A stretch of 64,000 nucleotides of DNA, from assembly GCF_000091305.1 (NCBI RefSeq), contig NC_013929.1, forward strand, positions 2,356,001-2,420,000, read 5' to 3'. Origin of the DNA: Streptomyces scabiei 87.22. GTDB taxonomy: Bacteria > Actinomycetota > Actinomycetes > Streptomycetales > Streptomycetaceae. Each line of letters starts with the position of its first letter. Position 1 is the first letter of the stretch. Of this stretch, positions 45,879 through 53,198 are shown piece after piece. The position numbers and the translations under genes were made by a program. The notes below the pieces were generated by a model. The model was given only the letters and a program-made list of their open reading frames with translations, was not told where the DNA came from and did no database searches.

Positions 45879-46262
45879 TCAGGTGCTGAGGAAGCGACTG
45901 GAGCGCTCCTGCGGAGGCGGGTTGAGCGGGTTGAGGGCAGGGTTGGAGCGGGAGTCGGCCTGCTCCTGTTCGCGGACCCAGGCGTCGAGTACTTCGAGCC
46001 GGTACATGACGCGGCCACGGGGCCCCATGCGGAAGCTCGGCGGCCCCTGCCGCCGGTGGCGCCAGACGTAGAGGGTGTGGGGAGAAAGGCCGAGATACTC
46101 GGCGGCGTCCTTCACGGTCAGGAACGCCGTATGTGCGGTGACCGGGGAGGCAGGCTTCGAGGATGCGGCAAGCAACGGGTGCGCGGGCATAGGAGGTTTC
46201 TGTGAGGCGCGGGAAGGGGGTGTGTCTGCGCAGGCGGAGAGACGGTCCTCCAGGGGCAGCAT
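45879..46262 (-). CDS. Excisionase-like helix-turn-helix protein (MerR/HTH_17 type)
   Basis: A small DNA-binding protein upstream of integrase 1. The core FLTVKDAAEYLGLSPHTLYV then WRHRRQGPPSFRMGPRGRV is the HTH_17 excisionase fold, and the C-terminal helix reads LEVLDAWVREQEQADS. The 127-aa length assumes ATG 46262. The first ~45 residues look poorly structured, so ATG 46190 or a later GTG may be the real start. It is expected to direct integrase 1 toward excision, as in other actinobacterial integrative elements. Confidence 0.75.
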   Translation of the reverse strand: MLPLEDRLSACADTPPSRASQKPPMPAHPLLAASSKPASPVTAHTAFLTVKDAAEYLGLSPHTLYVWRHRRQGPPSFRMGPRGRVMYRLEVLDAWVREQEQADSRSNPALNPLNPPPQERSSRFLST

Positions 46263-46410
46263 GCTCTCTCAGGATGGGCACCTCTCCTCGCACTGGAACT
46301 ACGCAGAGACAGCTCGCCGTGTGACGGCATCGTCGCGATACTCGGTGCAGGAGAGGGAGAAAGCCCGTAGCTGGCCACGCTCCGCGGATCGGCCAGAGCG
46401 CGGGTCGGCT

Positions 46411-47037
46411 CTATTGCTTGATCTCCGGAAGGGCCGTGGCCTCGGCCAGGCGGTCCCAGTCGACCTCGACGCCATCCCCACGGAAGCAGTACGGGTAGCG
46501 AAGCGCCAACCAATACGGGGTCACGCCAGCCATCTCGGCAACCTCGAAGGACGAGAGGCCCATCCTCAGCCACTCGGCCATGCGGGACTCGCGGAGGATG
46601 GATATCGGCTCCCCCAGGCGCCACGAGTACAGCTCGTCCCGGGGCAGGACAGCTGCTTGGGCCTGCTCCCACAGCCGCTGCCAGGCGGAAGCCGAAAGCC
46701 GCCCACCACGCCTCCCGGGAAACAGCAAGTCATTCTCCCCCAGACCAGCCCCTTCGATCCACGCACGCAGAAACTCGACGTAATGGGGCTGGAGGGGAAT
46801 TTCCCTCACGACCCCGCGGTGACGAGCCGTCAACTTACCCCCTCCACCCTCCGGGAACGCCACGTCTCGGACTCGCAGAGCACGAGCCTCGCCCGGACGC
46901 AGCGCCTGTTCAGCCACGGTGGCCATGAAGGGGTACACCGAGTGATCGGCACCCACGTGCTCTTGCATCCACTCAAGCAGCGATCGGACCTGCTCCGCGG
47001 ACAGCAGCCATTCTTCGTCCATGACTTCATCGGACAT
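46411..47037 (-). CDS. Decayed tyrosine-recombinase catalytic domain (stand-alone)
   Basis: 208 aa that align by eye with the catalytic half of integrase 2 (47530-49005). EQALRPGEARALRVRDVAFP corresponds to AGLRPEEAVALRVGDATLP, NDLLFPGRRGGRLSASAWQR to ADLLFPGEKGGMLAGSVFRR, and VAEMAGVTPYWLALRYPYC to VAEWAGNSVPVLLAIYARC. The first Arg and a Tyr remain, but the H/RHT box has become ILRESRMAEWL and the whole N-terminal DNA-binding half is missing. It is either a relic or a regulator retained after loss of catalysis. The upstream region repeats that of the integrase 2 module. Confidence 0.7.
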   Translation of the reverse strand: MSDEVMDEEWLLSAEQVRSLLEWMQEHVGADHSVYPFMATVAEQALRPGEARALRVRDVAFPEGGGGKLTARHRGVVREIPLQPHYVEFLRAWIEGAGLGENDLLFPGRRGGRLSASAWQRLWEQAQAAVLPRDELYSWRLGEPISILRESRMAEWLRMGLSSFEVAEMAGVTPYWLALRYPYCFRGDGVEVDWDRLAEATALPEIKQ

Positions 47038-47097
47038 ATCTCTGAACTCCTTGGAAGAAACGACTCAATGCGCCATGCGGGGTTCGCGCGGCAGATT

Positions 47098-47154
47098 CAA
47101 TGGTCTTCGGATTCGCCGGTTTGGCCAACCGGCGATCGTCGGCTATGTTTCGCC
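47098..47154. repeat. Palindromic control repeat, copy 1
   Basis: A 57-bp segment, about 88% identical to 49521-49577, centred on TCGCCGGTT-TGGCC-AACCGGCGA. It lies 60 bp upstream of the decayed recombinase. Further right, TTCCAGTCC...GTCTGCCGTTGGCGAATC (about 47236-47279) also recurs in diverged form at about 49930-49978. Confidence 0.75.
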
Positions 47155-47347
47155 TTGCAGGCGGCGCCTGAGAACCGGAAACACGCCACCGTGCCTCCCC
47201 TGGACTGTCCTAGGTTTACTTGCTTCGCCCTGCTATTCCAGTCCGTTGGGGCCCCAAGCTGTCTGCCGTTGGCGAATCAGCGCAGCACCCCGAAGCCGGA
47301 GGCGCACCCAACAGCTCGGCTCTCGCTGGGTGGTCGACTGATACAAC

Positions 47348-47403
47348 AGAGCAGGCGCCTTCTAAGCGCTTGGCCGCAGGTTCGAGTCCTGCCGGGGGCG
47401 CCA
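47348..47403 (+). other. 3' fragment of a tRNA-Arg(UCU) gene: probable attachment core
   Basis: The last 56 bases of a tRNA are present: 3' D-stem AGAGC, anticodon arm GGCGC-CTTCTAA-GCGCT with anticodon TCT (47361-47363), T-arm GCAGG-TTCGAGT-CCTGC, 3' acceptor strand CGGGGGC, discriminator G and encoded CCA (47401-47403). The 5' acceptor strand (expected GCCCCCG) and 5' D-arm are absent upstream, so this is not a working tRNA gene. Tyrosine integrases commonly use tRNA 3' halves as att cores. The fragment lies 127 bp beyond the 3' end of integrase 2, the usual attP position. Confidence 0.8.
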
Positions 47404-47529
47404 CTGACCGCCGGTCAGGCTGGCGACGTTTTCGCAGGTCAGACTGCGTTTTCCTGGCCTTCCACGTTAATCGGATTCTTCGCCTCCGCCGGGAGGCGAG
47501 CCCGGCTGGCACCGACCAAAACCGGGCTT

Positions 47530-49005
47530 CTACGGGTGTCCGTCCCACATACGTCCCACAAAATCTGGGGTCGCGAGGCCGTTCTCTGAGCCCCTCCGAG
47601 CGCACAAGAGAGCGGCCGCTTTCGGGAGGTCTTGAACGCTTTCGATCCGTCTCAGGTAGTCATCCAGCTGGCCGACGATGCAGCGTGCGTAGATGGCCAG
47701 CAGCACCGGCACGCTGTTCCCGGCCCACTCGGCAACCTGGGCGGGCGGGATGCCGTTGTTGAGCCATGTCGTCAAGCAGGTGTGACGCAAGTCGTACACG
47801 CGCTTGCCGGTCGGTGACTTGAACTCGTGCTCGTCCAGTATCTCGTCGCGTGCCTTCGCCCAGACACGCCGGAAGACCGAGCCCGCCAGCATGCCCCCCT
47901 TCTCTCCCGGGAAGAGGAGGTCGGCAGGCTTGAGGTCGTATTCCTTGATGATCTCGCGAAGGAGCGCGACCAGGGAGGGGTGGATGGGGACCATCCGCGT
48001 GTCGCCCTCGCCTCGGCCCTTGAGATCCCTCTCCTCGTGGACGTCGCCGGTGTCAGTCCACTGGCTGCCGACTTCGGGCTGTGCTTCATGGACGAGGAAC
48101 TCGCCCCATCCCGTCTCCGGCAAGGTGGCGTCACCCACACGGAGGGCGACGGCCTCCTCGGGACGAAGACCCGCGTAGTACAGAGTCGCAAAGAAGGCAC
48201 GGTAGAGGAGCCCGCGGCGCGGACGCCCGCCTATCCAGTCCAGCATCTGGGCAACCAGGTCGCGGTTCAGCAGGCATCGCTTGTCGATGGCCTGCGCCAC
48301 CTTCGGCGCGGTGCGTTCCCCCTTGCCCTTCGGGAGAGGGTTGGCCTTCAGGTAGTTATGCCTGATCGCGTAGCCCATGACCAGGTTCATGATCCGGTCG
48401 TTGCGCGTGACGGAGCTTGCCGCTGCCGCGGTCCCGTCCAAGAGGGTACCGAGAGCCGTGAGGACCTTGTCGACCGTCTCGGTCTTCTCCCAGGCACTCA
48501 TCGGGAGGGCATTGCGCTTGACCCAGTCGAGGATCGTCTGCACTTCGGCCGGCACCGGGTTCTCGGGGTCGGTGCGCCGATTGACATTGAATGCGTACTC
48601 CCGCAGCGCCCGGCGAACCATCACAGGCTCGAAGTGCTTCGGCGGAGGCGTGCGCAGCAGGGCGATGGTCGCGTGCGTGAGCGCCTTGGCCATGTTCTTC
48701 CGGGTGTTTCCGGAAGCACGGGGCCATTTCCAGTCGACGTACTCGACAGCGAAGTCGTACCAATTGACCTCGGCGGCCTTGGACATCCAGGAGATAGGCC
48801 GACCCGTTTCGATGTCGAACGGCTCACGCTTCCTGTGCGCGGCCATCAGCTTCGAGCGCTCGTCATCAGCGACCGCGCTCTTCTTGTACGTCTTGCTGTG
48901 CTTCTTGTGGGCGACCTTCCAACGGACGGTGTAGGTGTTGCCCTTGGCCCGCTTGTTCGTCTCAATGGGGTAGAAGCGAACATCCAACGAGCTCGTGTCC
49001 GTCAA
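47530..49005 (-). CDS. Tyrosine recombinase (integrase 2)
   Basis: A 491-aa site-specific integrase. The N-terminal SAM-like core-binding domain covers about 95-215. The catalytic domain holds the Arg in YAGLRPEEAVALRVGD, the box VYDLRHTCLTTWLNNG and the Tyr in VLLAIYARCIVGQLDDYL. TTG 49005 is the start: it overlaps the excisionase stop (TTGA) and is preceded by GAGGA. The tRNA-Arg fragment just past its 3' end is the presumed recombination core. The catalytic set looks complete, so the enzyme may be active. Confidence 0.9.
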   Translation of the reverse strand: MTDTSSLDVRFYPIETNKRAKGNTYTVRWKVAHKKHSKTYKKSAVADDERSKLMAAHRKREPFDIETGRPISWMSKAAEVNWYDFAVEYVDWKWPRASGNTRKNMAKALTHATIALLRTPPPKHFEPVMVRRALREYAFNVNRRTDPENPVPAEVQTILDWVKRNALPMSAWEKTETVDKVLTALGTLLDGTAAAASSVTRNDRIMNLVMGYAIRHNYLKANPLPKGKGERTAPKVAQAIDKRCLLNRDLVAQMLDWIGGRPRRGLLYRAFFATLYYAGLRPEEAVALRVGDATLPETGWGEFLVHEAQPEVGSQWTDTGDVHEERDLKGRGEGDTRMVPIHPSLVALLREIIKEYDLKPADLLFPGEKGGMLAGSVFRRVWAKARDEILDEHEFKSPTGKRVYDLRHTCLTTWLNNGIPPAQVAEWAGNSVPVLLAIYARCIVGQLDDYLRRIESVQDLPKAAALLCARRGSENGLATPDFVGRMWDGHP

Positions 49006-49199
49006 GAGTGGTCCTCACAATCCATAAGCCAGTTTTCGAAGTCACCGCGCCGTATTCGGAGGGAGCCGTTGGGCAGTCGGATGCAGCGCGGTCCGCGCCC
49101 CTTCTGGCGCCAGTCGTAGAAGGTCGACCGGGAGATCTGCAGCTCGGCGCAGACCTCGTCGACCGTGAGCTTTTGCCCCGGTCGAACCGCTACCGCCAT
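49002..49199 (-). CDS. Excisionase-type HTH protein paired with integrase 2
   Basis: 65 aa from ATG 49199, which has GAGGGGG at the right distance; the frame is open further upstream but with unrelated sequence. MAVAVRPGQKLTVDEVCAEL continues to SRSTFYDWRQKGRGPRCIRL and RRGDFENWL, a MerR-like HTH_17 excisionase. Its stop overlaps the integrase start, the typical xis-int order of Streptomyces integrative elements. Confidence 0.85.
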   Translation of the reverse strand: MAVAVRPGQKLTVDEVCAELQISRSTFYDWRQKGRGPRCIRLPNGSLRIRRGDFENWLMDCEDHS

Positions 49200-50153
49200 G
49201 ACGCCCCCTCGCGGTTGCGGATGGACGGGGAGTTGGCAGGCAAGGCAGACGGGCCCGCCAGCCTGGGGCGAAAAAGGGCAGAGGGTATCGCGGATCGGCA
49301 CATGAGATGGTGTTCCTTGCGAAGGAGCGCGCGGGGCGACAGAGGTCAACAACGCCGGAGCCCAAGCCGACTCGGCGTCGGCATAGCTGTCATTCGGCGA
49401 ACAGCGTTGTGGATTTCAGGGAAGCCGCAGCGGGGGCCGCTCATTACCTCCTTGCGTCTTGCGGCGCTACCGACTACGTCCGCAACGTCTCCACCGCCAA
49501 GCACAGCCGCTGCGAACACCCTCAATGGTCCTCACGATCGCCGGTTTGGCTAACCGGCGATCGTCGTCTATGTTGCGCCCCGCACGGGGAGGTCCGCCGA
49601 CGTTCTTATCGGCGGACGACGCTCGGAAGGCCAGCCGGTAGGGCCAGAGACCCTGGGGCGCCATCCATCACGAGAGCCAAGAGCCCACCGTCAGTGAGCC
49701 GGTCAAGGACGTTCAAAGGTGCCAGGCGGATGGGATCAGTGAAGCGAACGGATCTGAGAGCGGGATTCAACAGGGGGCCTCCCTGGGGCGGGCCTCGGCT
49801 GACAGGACCGGGTAGGACGAACAGGGTGCGGGAGCGGCCAGCCTGCTGCCGGTCGTATCGGCACCCCACACCCCTGCGCTGACCAGCTTTTTTTACGGGA
49901 CGTTGTACGTTGACATGGCCCCGGGGAGAGGTTCCAGTCCTTGAGGGCTCTTTCTCGTCTGCCGTGGGCGAATCCGCCCCGGGGGCCCTGCGCACGGCTG
50001 GGCTGAGGTCACTCGGTGGGGGACCTCGTCGATCACGGCCTGGTCATCGCCGAGCAGCCTCTGACCTTCGCAGAGGCTCAGCCGTGCTAACGGCCACGGA
50101 AACCAAGTGACCGGATGCGAGGAGAAGCTGCTTCTCTCCCCGCTGGGGAGCGA
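49200..50153. other. 954-bp region without a convincing gene
   Basis: Between the excisionase and the Wadjet operon. It contains control-repeat copy 2 (49521-49577), a 9-bp hairpin GTCCGCCGA/TCGGCGGAC (49592-49617), an oligo-T run near 49887-49893, and at about 49929-49978 a diverged copy of the sequence left of the tRNA fragment. A 129-codon frame on the minus strand (49606-49995) has no recognisable domain or ribosome site, and I do not call it. Confidence 0.6.
49521..49577. repeat. Palindromic control repeat, copy 2
   Basis: The counterpart of 47098-47154. Here the dyad is a perfect 12-bp stem, CGATCGCCGGTT-TGGCT-AACCGGCGATCG. It lies about 320 bp upstream of the xis2-int2 pair. It is a candidate binding site for an element-encoded regulator, or an arm-type site of the recombinases. 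Confidence 0.75.
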
Positions 50154-50181
50154 TTGTCAGTGGTGTCTGTCAGGGTATGCG
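50154..50181 (+). promoter_or_regulatory. Putative promoter of the Wadjet operon
   Basis: TTGTCA (50154-50159) and TATGCG (50176-50181), 16 bp apart, with the jetA start 30 bp downstream. The only sigma-70-like pair I see before the operon. Confidence 0.45.
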
Positions 50182-50211
50182 CGATGTGTGGCGAGACGAG
50201 GGGCGGCATAG

Positions 50212-51780
50212 GTGTTCGAGCGTGATGACGCGGGAGTGTCCGAGTCATTCGATCTTGATTCGTTGACGGTGGGCGACCGTCTGCGGCTGTTCAATTTCAC
50301 GCAGCGCGATGATCCCTTGGCATACCTGTGGGTGCTGCGGGCGATGAACGTGCTGCGCGCGGTACACCAGTTGCAGGTCCACCCCGACGATGTGGCGAAT
50401 ACGCTGAACGAGCTCGCGGCAGCGCACGACGAGGTACCAGCCGCCGCCGACTTGAACCTGCGCGGGATGCTCGACAACCTCTCCTCGGACAACGAGCAGG
50501 TCCTCTACCGGGTGGAGGACCCGTTGCGTTGCGGCAATCTGGCCGCGTACCGGAACCGGCAGTCGGTCTACCAGTTCACGGAGATCGGCTACCGCGTCTA
50601 CTGCGCGGTGGAAGAGGTCATCGGGTCCCGGGTACAGGACGCGAACCTGTCGCGGCTGGTGTTTGCCGACATCCTGGCGGACTTCAAGGCGCTGGCGACT
50701 GCGAACCGGGAGGGCGACCAGGACGAGGTGTATCGCAAGCTCGCCCGGCTGGACAACGTGCTGGAGGACATGACGCAGCGGGCGGCACGGTTCTATCTGA
50801 CCTTGAACGACGTTGCGCGTACGACGGACGTCTCCCCGGAGACGTTCCTGCGGTACAAGCACGCGCTGCTGGCGCATATGAGTGAGTTCACGGCAGAGCT
50901 GGAGCGCTACGCTCCCCGGCTCGCCGAGGCCGTGAACGAGGTGGAAGACAGCGGGGTGGAGACGCTGCTGGAACGGGCTGCGGCGGTGGATGAACGGCCG
51001 ATGATGCGGCCGGCCGCGCGGCTTGAGGACTGGCGGCGGCGGTGGATGGGCCTGCGCCAGTGGTTCTTGGCTGACAGCCCTGGGGAGACCAAGGCCGCTC
51101 AGCTGCAAGGCGCTACCCGCACGGCTATCTCGGGAGTCATTGGACTGCTGCGGCAGGTGACGGAGTCGCGTCGAGGCGGGGTGAGCCGGACCACCCAGCT
51201 AAGGCATCTTGCCGCCTGGGCGGCTGCTGCGCCGGATGAGCAGGCGGCGAACGCGCTGGTGTCCGCCGCTTTCGACCTGCGTTCGGTGCGGCATCTGTCG
51301 GGTGCCCACGACGACGATGACCAGATTTCACCGCGGGCGACGTGGTGGGATGCACCCGGTGTGGAGATCAGCGTCAGCCTGTTCCGGCATGGCAAGCGGC
51401 CTGCGCCGGGCGGGCCGCAGCCAGTCCGGACGCGTCGTGGCGCGCACGCCCGGCTGCGAGAGCAGCAGCTGGCGGATCGGGCCGCGGAACGGGAGGCCGC
51501 CACGGATCTCCTGGACCACGGTCCCCACGACCGGGTACTGAACGAGGCGGAGACCCGAGCCGTGCTCAAGCTGCTGACCCGAGCACTCCAGGCACGAACG
51601 GTCGTCGCGGGCCGGCTGCGTTCAGGGATTGGCAGCAGCGACGTGCTGACGCTACGTCTGGTCCCGAACGAGCGCGGCAGCCGGCTGCGGACGGAGACCG
51701 GCACACTGCGCCTGCCCGGCTTCGCCCTGGAGATCAAGCCTCACGGTGCGATGCGCCGGCGCCGAACGGAGAAGCCCTGA
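50212..51780 (+). CDS. jetA: Wadjet type III subunit JetA (DUF2397, TIGR02677 family)
   Basis: The kleisin-like subunit of an SMC-related complex that recognises and removes plasmid DNA. 522 aa, GTG 50212 preceded by GAGGGG. The N-terminal part (FNFTQRDDPLAYLWVLRAMN ... NLRGMLDNLSSDNEQVLYRV) is the family winged-helix region. A long helical middle (about 150-300) is followed by an Arg-rich C-terminal half with RQWFLADSPGETKAAQLQGA and a basic end. Its stop shares one base with the next start. Assignment rests on the TIGR02677-02678-02680-02679 gene order, which as I remember defines Wadjet type III. Confidence 0.85.
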   Translation: MFERDDAGVSESFDLDSLTVGDRLRLFNFTQRDDPLAYLWVLRAMNVLRAVHQLQVHPDDVANTLNELAAAHDEVPAAADLNLRGMLDNLSSDNEQVLYRVEDPLRCGNLAAYRNRQSVYQFTEIGYRVYCAVEEVIGSRVQDANLSRLVFADILADFKALATANREGDQDEVYRKLARLDNVLEDMTQRAARFYLTLNDVARTTDVSPETFLRYKHALLAHMSEFTAELERYAPRLAEAVNEVEDSGVETLLERAAAVDERPMMRPAARLEDWRRRWMGLRQWFLADSPGETKAAQLQGATRTAISGVIGLLRQVTESRRGGVSRTTQLRHLAAWAAAAPDEQAANALVSAAFDLRSVRHLSGAHDDDDQISPRATWWDAPGVEISVSLFRHGKRPAPGGPQPVRTRRGAHARLREQQLADRAAEREAATDLLDHGPHDRVLNEAETRAVLKLLTRALQARTVVAGRLRSGIGSSDVLTLRLVPNERGSRLRTETGTLRLPGFALEIKPHGAMRRRRTEKP

Positions 51781-53198
51781 TGGCTGCCTATCGCGTCGCC
51801 GCCTCGGTGGAGCCGGCGGACCTCGGCTCGTACCAGCAAGCTGCCCGGCTCATGCTGCTGCACGGCGTTGTCACCGAGAGCTATCCCCGAGCCAAGGCGC
51901 TTGCGCTGGTGCTGCAGTGGTCAGACGAACTGGCCAAGGACTTCCGTGACTTGTTCGGCTACTCCTTGCAGACAAGCGCCCGTCACGCACGGCTGCTGCG
52001 GCGGCTGGACGCGTTCGATGCCAGCCAGGCGTTCCTCACGGTGAAGAGCAAGAGGCCGTTCGACCGGCGGCGTCTGGCCTACCTGTGCCTGATCCTGGCC
52101 TGCTTGCACCGGTCACGCATCGAGATCAACCTCGCCGATCTCGTCAAGCTGCTCACACCGTCCGCCAACGCGATCGAGCACCTGGGCTTCGATGCGACGG
52201 CGCCGGGCCACAAGGACGCAGTCGTGGATGTGATGGACTGGCTTGTCGACCGGGGTGCACTGCGGATCTCCGATGGTTCGATGGAGGACTGGGCCCGTGA
52301 CCACGACCGCGGCGACGCGCTGTTCGACATCGACCACGACACTTGCGCGGCGCTTTTCAGGCCGAACAAGCCGCTGCAGCATCTGGTCAGCGCTGCCGGT
52401 CTGCTGGACACCCCGACCGCCGGCACCGGACGAGACCCCCGTCGGCGATTTGCTGCCCAGCGAGCTCGCCGACTGCTGATCGAGCACCCGGTGGTCTACT
52501 TCAGCGACACCGACGCGGAGACGGCGATAGCGCTGCGCCAGCCCACCCTGGCGGAGGACATCGCACGGCTGACCGGGTTGCCGGTCGAGCGCCGCGCCGA
52601 GGGGATCATGCTCGTCGACATCACTGGGCACTTCACTGACAAGCGATTCCCCGGCCGCGGTGGAGCGGTCAACCGCACTGCCGGACTGCTGCTCGCAAAG
52701 ATCGCGGACTTGCGGGAAGACCCGGACCGGGCCAGCAGTCTTCAGTACCTCCTGCCCGCCGGACCAGGGGAGGACCACGCGGACCTGCTCAGCCGCATCG
52801 ACATGGCCCTGCCGCAGGCCGGCACGCTCGAAGCCTTGGCGCACGACCCGCATGCGGACGCTGGTTGGCACGCGAACGAGGCCGATCCGGACGTCCCAGA
52901 GCATGAAGGGCAGACGGGCCTGCCTTTCGTGGAACACGGCACGTTGGAGCAGATGATCACCGAGCTCTACGAAGAGTTCGGGCCCTCCTCCTTCACCAAC
53001 AAGTGGCAGGCCGACCCCAGCGGGCTTCTGGCAGAGGCCGTCGCTCTCCTAGCGGATCTACGCCTGGTCCATGTCGTCCCCGGCGGCATTCTGATCCGGC
53101 CCGCGGCCGGCCGCTACCGCAACATCACCGCCGTCCTGCCGCGCCCAGCGCACGGCCAGTTCGCTTTCGACTTCCCCACTGAGGACACCTCTCGATGA
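51780..53198 (+). CDS. jetB: Wadjet type III subunit JetB (DUF2398, TIGR02678 family)
   Basis: The KITE/MukE-like winged-helix subunit that bridges the SMC and kleisin parts. 472 aa from ATG 51780, which overlaps the JetA stop by one base (TGATG). The frame extends further upstream but only inside jetA. Typical segments are ARLMLLHGVVTESYPRAKAL, RLAYLCLILACLHRSRIEIN and, near the end, TLEQMITELYEEFGPSSFTN with a winged-helix-like C-terminus. The ending overlaps jetC by four bases (ATGA). Confidence 0.85.
   Translation: MAAYRVAASVEPADLGSYQQAARLMLLHGVVTESYPRAKALALVLQWSDELAKDFRDLFGYSLQTSARHARLLRRLDAFDASQAFLTVKSKRPFDRRRLAYLCLILACLHRSRIEINLADLVKLLTPSANAIEHLGFDATAPGHKDAVVDVMDWLVDRGALRISDGSMEDWARDHDRGDALFDIDHDTCAALFRPNKPLQHLVSAAGLLDTPTAGTGRDPRRRFAAQRARRLLIEHPVVYFSDTDAETAIALRQPTLAEDIARLTGLPVERRAEGIMLVDITGHFTDKRFPGRGGAVNRTAGLLLAKIADLREDPDRASSLQYLLPAGPGEDHADLLSRIDMALPQAGTLEALAHDPHADAGWHANEADPDVPEHEGQTGLPFVEHGTLEQMITELYEEFGPSSFTNKWQADPSGLLAEAVALLADLRLVHVVPGGILIRPAAGRYRNITAVLPRPAHGQFAFDFPTEDTSR

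Noticed and set aside
47300..47403. A complete tRNA-Arg gene
   Set aside because: The 3' 56 bases fold correctly, but no 5' acceptor strand (GCCCCCG) or 5' D-arm is found at the right distance, so only a fragment is present.
49606..49995. A 129-aa minus-strand ORF
   Set aside because: No ribosome site, no recognisable domain, and it overlaps a diverged copy of non-coding sequence seen near 47236-47279.
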